A DNA stretch of 64,000 bases from Anaerolineae bacterium (GCA_013178015.1 JABLXR010000040.1:1-64000), one strand, 5' to 3'; shown: positions 32,748 through 42,386, counted from the first letter of the stretch. Program-made: numbers and translations. Notes: a model not told the origin generated them from the letters alone.

Positions 32748-34478
32748 ATGGAGAACGGCAGACAGGAGAGGGTGCGACACTCGCTGGCGCACGTGATGGC
32801 AGAGGCGGTACTCAGCCTCTTCCCTGAGGCGAAGCTGGGCATCGGGCCGGCCATTGACACCGGCTTCTACTACGACTTCGACCTGCCCCGGCCGCTGACC
32901 CCAGAAGACCTGCAGGAGGTGGAGCGGCGAATGCGTCGCATTCTGGAGGAGGGGCGCCGCTTCCAGCGCCGCGAGTTGTCGCGGGCTGAAGCCGAGCAGC
33001 TATTCGCCGATCAGCCCTACAAACTGGAGTTGATCGCCGATCTCCCCGAGGATGAGCCTATCTCCACGTACACCCAGGGCGGTTTCGTGGACTTGTGCCG
33101 CGGGCCGCACGTGGAGTCCACTAGCGACATAGACCCTCGGGCCTTCAAGCTGCTATCCATCGCTGGTGCCTACTGGCACGGGGACGAACGGCGGCCCATG
33201 CTGCAGCGCATCTACGGTACCGCCTGGGAGACGGAAGAGGAGCTGGAGGCCTACCTCAAGCGCCTGGAGGAGATCGAGCGCCGCGATCACCGGCGGCTGG
33301 GGCGCGAGCTGGACATCTTCTCCATAGACCCCGACATCGGCGCAGGGTTGGTGCTCTGGCACCCCAACGGGGCCATCATCAGGCACCAGATCGAGCGCTT
33401 CTGGGTGGACGAGCACCTGAAGCGGGGATATCAACTGGTCTACACCCCGCACATCGCCAGCGAGCGCATCTACCAGATCTCGGGCCACCTGGAGACCTAC
33501 GCCGATAGCATGTACGCCCCGATGGAGATAGAAGGGCAGCCCTATCGGGTGAAGCCGATGAACTGCCCGGCCCACGTCCGCATCTTCCAGTCGCGCACTC
33601 GCTCCTACCGGGACCTGCCCATCCGGTATGCCGAACTGGGCACGGTGTACCGATTCGAGCGCAGCGGTACGCTGCACGGAATGCTCAGGGTGCGCGGGTT
33701 CACCCAGGATGACTCTCACATCTTCTGCCGACCCGACCAACTGGAGGCCGAGGTACACGGTGTGCTCGACCTCACTTTCTACATGATGGACACCTTCGGC
33801 TACACGTACAAGGCCTATCTCGCCACTCGCCCGGAGAAGTCCATAGGGAGCGACGAGCAGTGGGAATTCGCCACTCAGGCCCTCCGCCAGGTGCTGGAGG
33901 ACCGGGGCATGGACTATGAGGTGGATGAGGGTGGCGGCGTGTTCTATGCCCCCAAGATAGACATCAAGCTCTGGGACGCGGTGGGGCGGGAGTGGCAAGG
34001 GCCCACTTGCCAGGTAGATCTGAATGAGCCGGAGCGGTTCGACATAACCTACGTCGGCGACGACGGCCGCGAGCACCGGGTGGTGATGGTGCACCGTACT
34101 GTCTTAGGCTCGATGGAGCGGTTCGTGGGCGGGCTCATCGAGCACTACGCGGGGGCGTTTCCGGTGTGGCTGGCTCCCACCCAGGTGGTGGTGATACCCA
34201 TCGCCGACCGGCATGTGGACTACGCCGGCGACGTGACTCAGAGCTTGCGGGCCGCGGGGCTGAGGGCGCGGCTGGACGACTCGCCCGAGCGGATGAACGC
34301 CAAGATCCGAAGGGCCCAGCTCGAGCGGGTGCCCTACATGCTGGTGGTGGGAGATCGGGAGGCCGAGGCCGGGGCGGTGGCGGTGCGGCTGCGGAGCGGC
34401 GAGGACCTGGGGGCGATGCCCCTGACCGATTTCCAGGAGATGGTTCTAGAGGCCGACCGCAAGCGAGTTCGGGTCTGA
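32748..34478 (+). CDS. thrS: Threonyl-tRNA synthetase without TGS domain
   Basis: Charges tRNA-Thr with threonine. At 576 residues it is shorter than the usual ~640 because the N-terminal TGS domain is missing: the protein begins directly at the N2 editing domain, with zinc/editing motifs HSLAHVMAEA and DLCRGPHV. The class II core follows: MNCPAHVRIF (catalytic zinc Cys), motif 2 around RFERSGTLHGMLRVRGFTQD, and motif 3 in GSMERFVGGLIEH; the anticodon-binding domain starts near QVVVIPIADRH. ATG 32748 has GTAGGGAGG upstream. The frame runs back through the T-box leader, but those codons cannot be a TGS domain. It is regulated by the leader at 32475-32719. Confidence 0.95.
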   Translation: MENGRQERVRHSLAHVMAEAVLSLFPEAKLGIGPAIDTGFYYDFDLPRPLTPEDLQEVERRMRRILEEGRRFQRRELSRAEAEQLFADQPYKLELIADLPEDEPISTYTQGGFVDLCRGPHVESTSDIDPRAFKLLSIAGAYWHGDERRPMLQRIYGTAWETEEELEAYLKRLEEIERRDHRRLGRELDIFSIDPDIGAGLVLWHPNGAIIRHQIERFWVDEHLKRGYQLVYTPHIASERIYQISGHLETYADSMYAPMEIEGQPYRVKPMNCPAHVRIFQSRTRSYRDLPIRYAELGTVYRFERSGTLHGMLRVRGFTQDDSHIFCRPDQLEAEVHGVLDLTFYMMDTFGYTYKAYLATRPEKSIGSDEQWEFATQALRQVLEDRGMDYEVDEGGGVFYAPKIDIKLWDAVGREWQGPTCQVDLNEPERFDITYVGDDGREHRVVMVHRTVLGSMERFVGGLIEHYAGAFPVWLAPTQVVVIPIADRHVDYAGDVTQSLRAAGLRARLDDSPERMNAKIRRAQLERVPYMLVVGDREAEAGAVAVRLRSGEDLGAMPLTDFQEMVLEADRKRVRV

Positions 34479-34485
34479 CAGAACT

Positions 34486-34569
34486 CCGATGGCGCTGATA
34501 CTAGGTTCATTCTCGCCGATCCTTCCTTCGCTGTTCCCCCTCCGATCAGCGCCGTATTAGCGCCATCCG
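34486..34569. repeat. CTGATAC palindromic repeat, second copy
   Basis: GATGGCGCTGATAC (34488-34501) and GTATTAGCGCCATC (34554-34567) are reverse complements with one G-T pair. The sequence after the left arm (CTGATACTA...TTCA) resembles the element at 24566-24673. The right arm contains the TAA stop of the minus-strand gene that ends at 34557. It sits between convergent genes and may act as terminator. Confidence 0.65.
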
Positions 34570-35273
34570 GCTTCCATTCTCCTGGCGGCTAGGCGGACGA
34601 CGGTGTACATGGCGGCGGCGATTTCCCGCCGGGAGATCTTCGACCTGCCTCGGCGCCGGTTCTCGAACACGATGGGCACTTCCCCCACCCTGGCCCCGTT
34701 GCGTTGGCACAGGTACAGCATCTCTATGAGAAACGAGTAGCCGTCGGAGAATATGGCGTCCAGAGGCACCCGTCGGAGCGCCTCGCCGCGATAGCAGCGG
34801 AATCCAGCGGTGCAGTCGTGGGCATGTAGGCCCAGCATCACCCGGGCGAAGGCATTGGCGCCCCGGCTGAGGAACCGGCGGGGAAGGGTGCAGTGCAGGG
34901 TACTGCCTCCGCTGACGTACCGGGAGCCGATGCAGAGGTCGCACTCATCCATGGCCGCCACCAGATCGGGTATGTAGCGGGGGTGGTGGGAGAAGTCCGC
35001 GTCCATGGTGATGATGGGGTCGCAATCCCGCTGCAGGGCTCTGCGGATGCCGGCGATGTGAGCCGTGCCCAAGCCCAGCTTGGCGGGTCGGTGGATGGCT
35101 TCCACCCCGGGGGCTCTGGCCGATACGGAGTCCACCAGCTCTCCGGTGCCGTCCGGCGAGTTGTCGTCCACCACAATGACCTGAGAGGGCAAGGGCAAGG
35201 CCAGGATGCCCTCAATGAGAGGGACGATGTTCTCGCGCTCGTTGTAGGTGGGAATCACCACGGCTACGGGCAT
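34557..35273 (-). CDS. Polyprenyl-phosphate mannose/glucose synthase (GT2, DPM1-like)
   Basis: A 238-residue GT-A glycosyltransferase of family 2 that moves mannose or glucose from a nucleotide sugar to polyprenyl phosphate at the inner membrane face. VIPTYNERENI, VVDDNSPDGT, the D-x-D-type MDADFSHHP and the acceptor-loop GSRYVSGGST are typical of DPM1-like enzymes. It lacks C-terminal membrane helices, as in short DPM1 forms. ATG 35273 (with GGAAGG upstream) is preferred over GTG 35279. It is convergent with thrS. Confidence 0.9.
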   Translation of the reverse strand: MPVAVVIPTYNERENIVPLIEGILALPLPSQVIVVDDNSPDGTGELVDSVSARAPGVEAIHRPAKLGLGTAHIAGIRRALQRDCDPIITMDADFSHHPRYIPDLVAAMDECDLCIGSRYVSGGSTLHCTLPRRFLSRGANAFARVMLGLHAHDCTAGFRCYRGEALRRVPLDAIFSDGYSFLIEMLYLCQRNGARVGEVPIVFENRRRGRSKISRREIAAAMYTVVRLAARRMEAGWR

Positions 35274-35409
35274 GAGCACCTTCCAGGAGGCGAAGCGGTG
35301 TGATTCTAGGAGGGGGAAGGGCGGCAGGCAAACCGGGGACGGAACCCCGATGGCGCTGGGTCCGTCTGTACATCAGTGGGGGCCGGAATCCCCATCGGAG
35401 GCTTGTCCC

Positions 35410-36375
35410 ATGAAACGAGGCAACTTGCTGTTTCTTGTGATACTGCTGGCACTGGCCGCAAGCGTGCTCATCTCGTGCGGGTCGGCGTCGGCCCCCGCTC
35501 AGAAGCCGGTCGAGCAGGCGGACTCGTCGTTCGGGGTGGCTAGGGAGGTGGCTCCTGCGCTCCCGACTCAGGTGCCGGCGCCAGTCGAGATGCCCCGGCA
35601 ACCCGCCATGGGTGAGGCTTTCATCCCGGCGGCGGAAGACCGCATGATCATCCGTACCGGGGAGATAGTGGGCCGCTTCCAGGACGTCCGGGAGGCGGTC
35701 GAGGAGGCTCAGTCCCTGGTGCAGGGGGCTGGGGGGTACGTTGTCACCTCCAACGTGTGGGCCAGCGGCGACGACCTGAACGCCAACATGAGCGTCAGAG
35801 TGCCGGCCGAACGGTTCGACGACATGATGGAGTCACTAGCGGGGCTGGCAGCCAAGGTGGAGCGCACTAGCACCAGTGGTGACGACGTGACCGAAGAGTA
35901 CTACGACTTGGAGGCCCGGCTCAGGGCCTTGCGGGCGACCGAGGAGCAGTTGCTGCTGCTTCTCGAGGACGTGCGCGAGCGCATGGAGACGGCCGAGGAC
36001 ATCCTGGCGGTGTACCGAGAGCTGCAGAACATCCAGTCGCAGATTGAGCAACATGAAGGCAGGCGCCAGTTCCTGGAGCGGATGGTTGCCATGTCCACCA
36101 TCAACCTCACCCTGCTGGCCGTGGAGGCCGAAGCTCCGGTCATATCCGGCACCTGGAACCCCATGTCTACCTTGCGCTCTGCTCTGCGTGCCCTCACTGA
36201 CACGGGGCAGTTCCTGCTGGACGCACTGATCTGGATCGTCTTCTACCTAGTTCCCGTGCTGGCAGTCATGCTCATCCCGCTTGTCCTCCTGATCGTGGGC
36301 ATCAAGGCAGTGGTGCGAGGTCGAGCCGCTCGACGGGCCTCGGCCAGTGGCCAGGGAGAAACGCCGGCTACCTAA
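35410..36375 (+). CDS. DUF4349 membrane-anchored lipoprotein
   Basis: A 321-residue protein: N-terminal signal and lipobox LISC (Cys about 22), an extracytoplasmic domain of the DUF4349 type (IIRTGEIVGRF, GGYVVTSNVW, VRVPAERFDDMM, a long coiled coil about residues 160-220, then MSTINLTL), and a C-terminal membrane helix (about 272-300) followed by a basic tail. Members occur widely in Gram-positive-like envelopes; biochemical role unknown. GGAGG at 35397-35401 supports the start. A double anchor (lipid and helix) would hold both ends at the membrane. Confidence 0.85.
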   Translation: MKRGNLLFLVILLALAASVLISCGSASAPAQKPVEQADSSFGVAREVAPALPTQVPAPVEMPRQPAMGEAFIPAAEDRMIIRTGEIVGRFQDVREAVEEAQSLVQGAGGYVVTSNVWASGDDLNANMSVRVPAERFDDMMESLAGLAAKVERTSTSGDDVTEEYYDLEARLRALRATEEQLLLLLEDVRERMETAEDILAVYRELQNIQSQIEQHEGRRQFLERMVAMSTINLTLLAVEAEAPVISGTWNPMSTLRSALRALTDTGQFLLDALIWIVFYLVPVLAVMLIPLVLLIVGIKAVVRGRAARRASASGQGETPAT

Positions 36376-36395
36376 TGGCTGCCATGGGGCCGGCA

Positions 36396-36404
36396 TGATA
36401 TACT
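36396..36404 (+). promoter_or_regulatory. Extended -10 promoter for gatB
   Basis: TGATATACT carries a TG-extended -10 (TATACT, 36399-36404), with TGGCTG 17 nt upstream as a weak -35. It lies 65 bp before the gatB start. Confidence 0.5.
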
Positions 36405-36468
36405 GAGCCTCGCCGTAGGGGCCGGGTGGACCGCTGTCTCGGCCCCAGCTTTGTCCGGGGGAAGCCAG

Positions 36469-37905
36469 GTGTACGAGCCAGTCATCGGGATGGAGGTGCA
36501 CGTCCAGCTCACGACTGCCTCCAAGATGTTCTGCGGGTGTAGCGCTGACTATGCCTCCGCCCCGCCCAACACGCTCACGTGCCCGGTGTGTCTGGGCCTC
36601 CCGGGAGCCCTTCCCGTGATCAACCGCAGGGCGGTGGAGTTCGCCATCATGACCGGGCTGGCGCTGAACTGCCGGGTGCCTCACCTCACCAAGTGGGATC
36701 GGAAGAACTACCCCTATCCTGATCTTCCCAAGGGATACCAGATCTCTCAATACGACATGCCGGTGACCCGTGGCGGCTGGTTGCTGGTGCGCTCGGAGGG
36801 CATCGAGCGACGCGTTGGCATCCGGAGGGCACATCTAGAGGAAGACACCGGCAAGTTGGTACACGCTGGGGGCCGAAGCTACGTGGACTTCAACCGTTCT
36901 GGCGTGCCGCTCTTGGAGATCGTGAGCGAGCCGGACCTGCGCTCGGCGGAGGAGGCGCGCCAGTACTTGGTACAACTGCGTACCATTCTGCGGTACTTGG
37001 GGGTGAGCACGGGCAACATGGAAGAGGGGGCCATGCGGTGCGAGGCCAACATCTCCCTGCGGCCCGTGGGAACCACTGGCCTTCCCGCTACCTACGTCGA
37101 GGTCAAGAACCTGAACAGCTTCCGGGCGGTGAAGGCGGCCTTGGAGTACGAGATCGAGCGCCAGGCCCGGGTGCTCGACAGCGGAGGGCAGGTGGAGCGG
37201 GTCACCGTAGGCTGGGACGAGGCCCGCGGGGTGACCGTGGTCCAGCGCACCAAGGAGGAAGCGCACGACTACCGCTACTTCCCCGAGCCGGACCTCCCTG
37301 CCCTGGAGGTGGGAAGAGATTGGGTGGAGGAGCTGCGTGAGCGGCTCCCCGAGCTCCCCGACGCTCGAGCGGAGCGGCTGTCCCGCCAGTACGGCCTGTC
37401 CGCCTACGACGCTGCCGTGCTCACGGAGGAGCGGGAACTGGCGGATTACTACGAGGACGCCGTGGCGACGGCGGGCGATGCGGGGCGGGCCAAGGCCCTG
37501 GCCAACTGGATCACGGGGCCGTTGTTCCGGCTGATGAACCTGGCCAGTGTGTCCATCGGAGAGGTGAAGGTGCGTCCGGGGCAACTGGCCGAACTGGCCG
37601 ACCTGGTGGAGCGGGGGGTGGTGAACCTCACCACCGGCCGCCAGGTGCTGCAGGACATGTTCGAGAGGGGGGTGCCGGCCTCGGCCATCATTCGAGAGAA
37701 GGGGCTGGCCCAGATCACCGACGAGAGTCGGCTGGAGGAACTGGCGCGGGAGGCGGTGGCGAGCAACCCGAGAGCGGTGGAGGACTACCGCGCCGGCAAG
37801 ACGCAAGCGGTGAAGTTCCTGTTGGGCCAGGTCATGCGAGCTACTGGCGGTCAGGCAAGCCCGCAAGCGGTGGAAGAGATACTCAGGCGGATCCTAGAGC
37901 AGTAA
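36469..37905 (+). CDS. gatB: Asp/Glu-tRNA(Asn/Gln) amidotransferase subunit B
   Basis: A 478-residue kinase-like subunit of GatCAB, which converts Glu-tRNA-Gln and Asp-tRNA-Asn to the amide forms. The start [13 protein letters not shown], the zinc Cys pairs ([17 protein letters not shown]), DRKNYFYPD-like [15 protein letters not shown] and HLEEDTGK-like segment are all diagnostic, and the C-terminal GatB_Yqey helical domain is complete. GTG 36469 is chosen with GGGGGAAG upstream. gatA and gatC are not in the window, so the operon is split. Confidence 0.95.
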   Translation: MYEPVIGMEVHVQLTTASKMFCGCSADYASAPPNTLTCPVCLGLPGALPVINRRAVEFAIMTGLALNCRVPHLTKWDRKNYPYPDLPKGYQISQYDMPVTRGGWLLVRSEGIERRVGIRRAHLEEDTGKLVHAGGRSYVDFNRSGVPLLEIVSEPDLRSAEEARQYLVQLRTILRYLGVSTGNMEEGAMRCEANISLRPVGTTGLPATYVEVKNLNSFRAVKAALEYEIERQARVLDSGGQVERVTVGWDEARGVTVVQRTKEEAHDYRYFPEPDLPALEVGRDWVEELRERLPELPDARAERLSRQYGLSAYDAAVLTEERELADYYEDAVATAGDAGRAKALANWITGPLFRLMNLASVSIGEVKVRPGQLAELADLVERGVVNLTTGRQVLQDMFERGVPASAIIREKGLAQITDESRLEELAREAVASNPRAVEDYRAGKTQAVKFLLGQVMRATGGQASPQAVEEILRRILEQ

Positions 37906-37933
37906 CCAAAGGACCCCTTGGGGAGAGGGCTCA

Positions 37934-37958
37934 GCCGGCAGGCAGGCCACCTGCCGGC
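37934..37958 (+). terminator. Hairpin after gatB
   Basis: GCCGGCAGG and CCTGCCGGC form a perfect 9-bp stem with a 7-nt loop, 28 bp after the stop. The following TTGG is a poor T tract, so it is a probable but weak intrinsic terminator. Confidence 0.55.
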
Positions 37959-38023
37959 TTGGTGCGCCTGGCTCGGTTGGGAGTCCTGGCGGTAGATCAG
38001 ACACCTTGGAGGGTGTAGCTGAG

Positions 38024-39286
38024 ATGGAAGGCAATGGCGAGGCGAATCTGAACGCTTACCAGATGGCGCTGGAGCAACTCGACGAAGCAGTGGCTCACCT
38101 CGATCTCAAGAAGGGCATTGTGGAGGTACTGCGACGTCCGAAGCGGGAGCTGACGGTCAACTTCCCCGTCCTGATGGACGATGGCGAAGTGCGCGTCTTC
38201 ACCGGGTATCGGGTGCATCACTCCACCGTGCCGGGGCCCTCTAAGGGCGGGCTGAGGTACCACCCCAAAGTGGACCTGGATGAGATCCGGGCCATGGCCA
38301 TGTGGATGACGTGGAAGTGCGCCGTGGTCAACATCCCCTACGGTGGGGCCAAGGGTGGGGTAGTCGTGGACCCGCGGGAATTGTCCGAGCGGGAACTGGA
38401 GCGACTCACTCGGCGCTACGCCACCGAGATTAGCATCCTCATGAGCCCCGATGGCGACATCCCGGCGCCGGACGTGAACACTAACCCCAAGGTGATGGCC
38501 TGGATCATGGACACCTACTCCATGCATCGGGGCTACACCACGCCGGCGGTGGTGACAGGGAAGCCAGTGGAGGTGGGCGGGTCACAGGGTCGGCTCATGG
38601 CCACTGGACGAGGGGTGGCCTTCTGTGCGGCCCAGGTCCTGGAGCGACTGGGCATGCGCAGGGAGGGGGCGACTGTGGCCCTGCAGGGCTTCGGCAACGT
38701 GGGCAGCTCCACCGCCCTACACCTGCACCAGCTTGGCTGCAAGATCCGTGCGGTGAGCGATGTCTACGGGGGCGTGTTTGATGGAGATGGCATAGACATC
38801 CCGGCGCTATATGCTTACGCTCGAGAGACGGGAACCGTCAAGGACTTTCCGGGGTGCCAGCCCATCACCAATGCCGAGTTGCTGTCCCTGGATTGCGACG
38901 TCCTGGTTCCCGCAGCACTGGAAGGACAGATTACTGCCCGCAACGCCGATGCCGTGCGAGCCCGGGTGATCGTCGAGGGTGCCAATGGGCCGACCACTCC
39001 CGACGCGGACCGCATCTTAGCCGAGAAGGGTGTGGTGGTGGTCCCTGACATCCTGGCCAACGCTGGCGGAGTGACGGTGTCCTACTTCGAGTGGGTCCAG
39101 GGTCTGCAGTTCCTGTTCTGGGAAGAAGACGAGATCAACGCTCGCCTGGAGAGGATCATGGGCCGATCCTTCTCGGAGGTGTGGCGGATGGCTAAGGAGA
39201 AGGAGGTCTCGCTCCGGCTATCGGCCCTCATGCTGGCGGTGCAGCGAGTGCACGACGCCACTCTGATCCGCGGCATCTACCCTTAG
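38024..39286 (+). CDS. gdhA: Glutamate dehydrogenase (Glu/Leu/Phe/Val dehydrogenase family)
   Basis: A 420-residue NAD(P)-linked dehydrogenase converting glutamate and 2-oxoglutarate plus ammonia. Substrate Lys74 is in GPSKGGLRY, catalytic Lys110 in YGGAKGGVV, and the catalytic Asp in PAPDVNTNPKVMAW. The NAD fold has GFGNVGSSTA, and the late NAGGVTVSYFEWVQ is typical of the 6-mer bacterial/archaeal type. GGAGGGTG (38008-38015) selects ATG 38024 over TTG 38006. A strong hairpin follows at 39326. Confidence 0.93.
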   Translation: MEGNGEANLNAYQMALEQLDEAVAHLDLKKGIVEVLRRPKRELTVNFPVLMDDGEVRVFTGYRVHHSTVPGPSKGGLRYHPKVDLDEIRAMAMWMTWKCAVVNIPYGGAKGGVVVDPRELSERELERLTRRYATEISILMSPDGDIPAPDVNTNPKVMAWIMDTYSMHRGYTTPAVVTGKPVEVGGSQGRLMATGRGVAFCAAQVLERLGMRREGATVALQGFGNVGSSTALHLHQLGCKIRAVSDVYGGVFDGDGIDIPALYAYARETGTVKDFPGCQPITNAELLSLDCDVLVPAALEGQITARNADAVRARVIVEGANGPTTPDADRILAEKGVVVVPDILANAGGVTVSYFEWVQGLQFLFWEEDEINARLERIMGRSFSEVWRMAKEKEVSLRLSALMLAVQRVHDATLIRGIYP

Positions 39287-39325
39287 TCGTTCCGGCCGCT
39301 CTCTGGCGCGCGGACGCGAGCTCAA

Positions 39326-39352
39326 GGTGCCGCCTCCCACGGAGGCGGCACC
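39326..39352 (+). terminator. Hairpin after glutamate dehydrogenase
   Basis: A perfect 12-bp stem GGTGCCGCCTCC/GGAGGCGGCACC with loop CAC, 40 bp after the stop. No T run follows; it could still end or protect the transcript. Confidence 0.6.
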
Positions 39353-40065
39353 CGCAGTACCCCACCGCCAGTGTCGCGACAGACCATCCCGAATGTGAGC
39401 CCGCCTCGGCGATCCGCTCTTCTCCGGGTCTGAAGCGCTTACCGCGGGGCAGCTCTGGATACGCCAAGTAGTCCGGCTCTGCAGACACACCGAGCGCTGG
39501 ACCTTGCATCGGCCGCCGGTGATCTCCCGCGCGTGGGCGCGCGGACTCCTCAAGCGCTTGTGGCTGGGACACTGTAGTACGCCATCGTTCTGTGCCCGGC
39601 ACCACGGCGGAGGCAGGTGCGCCTCAGCCCGGGGCAAGGTACAAGCGGACGCGAGGGCGTCGGCCTGAGCGTCCGCTCCTGACTCGAGGAGTCCGCGTCC
39701 CCGGACGCGGAGTGCGCCTCTTCTGCAGGCCGAGCGCTGTGGGACCACGCCATGGCGCCCGGTCCTCACTGGAGGAGTCCGCGTCGCCAGACGCGGGGTG
39801 CGGCTCATCTGGACGCCGAGGGCTAGTTCCGCGCACCGCTTCTGCAGCCTGCACAGGTCCCACACTTGCCCGGTGCTGAGACGCACCGGGAAAGGCCCGA
39901 AACTTGACACGTTTGGTAGTATTCGTTGGTAGGGTTGACCCGGTGGGGCTGCGGGAAGGGATGGGCTACAGCAGCAGCGCCCATGTATCTTGCTAGTGAT
40001 CGCGTGCGTGCAATACAGTGAGTTGTAGTTGGCAACTGGCCAGATCGGCGAGGTGGAGTTAGGCA
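39353..40065. repeat. Gene-free region with palindromic repeat family
   Basis: A 700-bp gap with no supported gene. Two direct 70-bp repeats (39669-39738 and 39755-39824, period 86) are about 80 percent alike. Each contains hairpin CCGCGTC-nnnn-GACGCGG. An inverted third core at 39527-39558 has CCGCGCG-nnnn-CGCGCGG after GAGGAGT, a compensatory change in the stem. A possible decayed copy lies near 39308. TTGACA at 39905 has no good -10 at 17 nt, so the promoter of the next gene is unclear. Confidence 0.65.
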
Positions 40066-42279
40066 GTGGATCGAGACCGTCTGAGCGCGTCTGGGGTGGC
40101 AGTGCCGATACTGCTGGTGCTTGCGGCCCTGGACGTAGCACTGGCTCTGTACGAAGCTGGCTGGGGGCCCGGCCTGTCCATGCTGCCTTGGCTGCTCATG
40201 GGGTCGGTGCTGTTCAGCGTATTCCTGGTTCGCTCGGCGCTGGCGCACTGGGCGCTTCACGTGGCCTCTGGAGCGGTGGGTTTCCTGGCCACTGTTGTTG
40301 GGACGGCACACTTCGTCTTTCCCCAGCTGAGGCTTGGCGATGCCGTTCAGCTGACGATGTACCGGCTGGGAGCCTGGGCAGAGACGGTGCGTCTGGGCCT
40401 TCCCTCTCAGGACTCTTTGCCCTTCACGTTCATACTGGCTCTCTCGCTCTGGATGGCGTTCCACTTCAGCACCTGGCTCATCTATCGCGCCGGCAGGGTT
40501 TGGTGGGCGGTAGTGGCGCCGGCCATCGCGCTGATGCTCACTACGTACTATTCGCCGGACACCGGCCATGGATACGTGGTGATCTATGCCTTCTGCGCCC
40601 TGCTACTGATTGTACGCGTGTCGGTTCAGGGCCTGACGGACGACTGGCGCAGGGCGCGGATTCCCCACGACCGGACCGTGGGCGAGGACTTCATCGTGGA
40701 TGCTGCCTACATCGTGGCGGCTGTGCTCATTATTGCCTGGCTCCTGCCCCCAGCGGCCCTCGAGCAGAGAGCGGCCAACCTGTGGGTCCGATTCGAGCGT
40801 CCCTGGCGGCAGGTGCAGCAGCGGTGGACGGAGCTCTTTCCCACCCAGGGCGGCACCGCCTCTTCGGCCCAGACGGGCCTGTACGGCGACTCGCTGGTGA
40901 TGGGCGGGCCGGTGCGGCTGGGCCCGGAGGAGCTGTACGAGGTCTCGGGAGGCCCGCCCAGCCGCATGCAGGGTATGATCTACGATCTCTACGATGGGCG
41001 GCAGTGGTGGTCCACAGCGTCGTCCATAGGGCTGCTGGAGCCGGGTGACTTCCCCGCCTCAGAGGCGTTCCTGGGCCGGGTGTTCGTGGACCAGGCCATC
41101 CGAGTGCTGCGTGACACCCGGGCCCTCCTCGCGGCGCCTGCGCCCAAGTGGTTCGATCTTCCGGTGAAGAGCGAGCACGTCTCCTTCGCTTCGCAGCCCG
41201 GCGTGAATGAACTGGACATCTATGCCGCCACTTCACGGCGGGTGTTGGCAGCGGGTGAGATGTATCGGGCTATGTCGGCTGTGAGCGTAGCCACCAAGGA
41301 GGAACTACGCCGGGCAGGGAGCTACTACCCCAGCTGGCTTCCTGACGCCTACCTGAACCTGCCCGCTTCGCTTCCGCAGCGGGTGCGCGACCTGGCCGCA
41401 GAGATCACCGCGGAGGCGTCTAACCCCTACGACAAGGCCGAGGCGATCGAGGCCTACTTGCGCCAGCTAGACTACAACACGGAGGTCGCGGCGCCGCCAC
41501 CCGGTCGGGACGCGGTGGACTACTTCCTGTTTGACTCACGTGAGGGCTACTGCAACTACTTCTCCTCGGCCATGGCGGTGATGGCCCGCAGCGTTGGCAT
41601 ACCGGCCCGCGTGGCGGCAGGCTATGCCCCCGGCGCCTACGATGCGGAGCGAGACTTGTACGTCCTGAGCGCGTCAGGCGCTCATGCCTGGCCTCAGCTC
41701 TACTTCCCCCGCTATGGCTGGGTGGATTTCGAGCCCACCCCTTCGCAGGCGCTGGTCGCCCGGCCGGAGCCCGTGCTTCCAGAAGAGGAGACCGAGCGAC
41801 CACGGCCCACGGTAGAGCCGGGAGGATTGGATCAGTATCCCCCGGAGGACCTGGAGATGCTCGGTGGCGGGGGAGCACTGAACTACGTTCCGCCCCAGGA
41901 TACCCCGCGCTGGCCTCTGGCCACGGGAATGGCGCTGCTGCTGGTGGCTGGATCGGTCTTGGTGTTCTGGTACTGGCCTCGTCGGAACATGAGTGCGGCC
42001 GAGCGGGTTTACAGCGACCTGGTAACGGCGGCGCGGCTTCTGGGGGTGCGCCCGCGGGCGTACGAGACTCCCCTGGAGTATGCTGAGAGGGTCTCGCGCC
42101 GAATCCCTGACGTGAGTCCGGAGGTGGACCAGATCGTGAGGGGATTCTGCGTCTCGCGTTACGGGTCGAGGCGGATAGCATCGCCGGAGGACGCGGTGGC
42201 CATGCGGGCGGCATGGCACCGGGTGCTGCGGGCCATCGGGCGGGCAGTGCCCCAGAGGCTGAGCGGGCAGGCTGCTTGA
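40066..42279 (+). CDS. TgpA-like membrane transglutaminase
   Basis: A 737-residue membrane protein. About six or seven helices in the first 230 residues (DUF3488-like) are followed by an extracytoplasmic part with a transglutaminase core: Cys in EGYCNYFSSAMAVMAR, His in SGAHAWPQLYF and Asp in GWVDFEPTP. Then a Pro/Glu-rich linker, one more helix (LATGMALLLVAGSVLVFWYW) and a cytoplasmic DUF4129-like tail. This order is the TgpA/YebA type, often paired with a MoxR ATPase and a DUF58 protein, neither of which is seen here. GTG 40066 follows GAGGTGGAG. Substrate unknown; probably cell-envelope peptides or proteins. Confidence 0.9.
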   Translation: MDRDRLSASGVAVPILLVLAALDVALALYEAGWGPGLSMLPWLLMGSVLFSVFLVRSALAHWALHVASGAVGFLATVVGTAHFVFPQLRLGDAVQLTMYRLGAWAETVRLGLPSQDSLPFTFILALSLWMAFHFSTWLIYRAGRVWWAVVAPAIALMLTTYYSPDTGHGYVVIYAFCALLLIVRVSVQGLTDDWRRARIPHDRTVGEDFIVDAAYIVAAVLIIAWLLPPAALEQRAANLWVRFERPWRQVQQRWTELFPTQGGTASSAQTGLYGDSLVMGGPVRLGPEELYEVSGGPPSRMQGMIYDLYDGRQWWSTASSIGLLEPGDFPASEAFLGRVFVDQAIRVLRDTRALLAAPAPKWFDLPVKSEHVSFASQPGVNELDIYAATSRRVLAAGEMYRAMSAVSVATKEELRRAGSYYPSWLPDAYLNLPASLPQRVRDLAAEITAEASNPYDKAEAIEAYLRQLDYNTEVAAPPPGRDAVDYFLFDSREGYCNYFSSAMAVMARSVGIPARVAAGYAPGAYDAERDLYVLSASGAHAWPQLYFPRYGWVDFEPTPSQALVARPEPVLPEEETERPRPTVEPGGLDQYPPEDLEMLGGGGALNYVPPQDTPRWPLATGMALLLVAGSVLVFWYWPRRNMSAAERVYSDLVTAARLLGVRPRAYETPLEYAERVSRRIPDVSPEVDQIVRGFCVSRYGSRRIASPEDAVAMRAAWHRVLRAIGRAVPQRLSGQAA

Positions 42280-42357
42280 GGCTGAGAGAAGGTGAGCTGC
42301 CGGTCGCCAGGGATCAGTCTCCCGGTTCTGGAGAGACCAGAAAGCTCCCGATAGTCA

Positions 42358-42386
42358 TTGCCATCCTGCGGCGGATAGGCTATAAT
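42358..42386 (+). promoter_or_regulatory. Promoter of the S1-domain protein gene
   Basis: TTGCCA (42358-42363) and perfect TATAAT (42381-42386) are 17 nt apart. The predicted start of transcription near 42393 lies after the ATG at 42385, so that ATG cannot be the translation start; ATG 42424 is. Confidence 0.75.

Noticed and set aside
39500-39850. Possible CRISPR array
   Set aside because: Only two direct repeats of 70 bp with a 16-bp gap and one inverted copy; no regular spacers and no cas genes.
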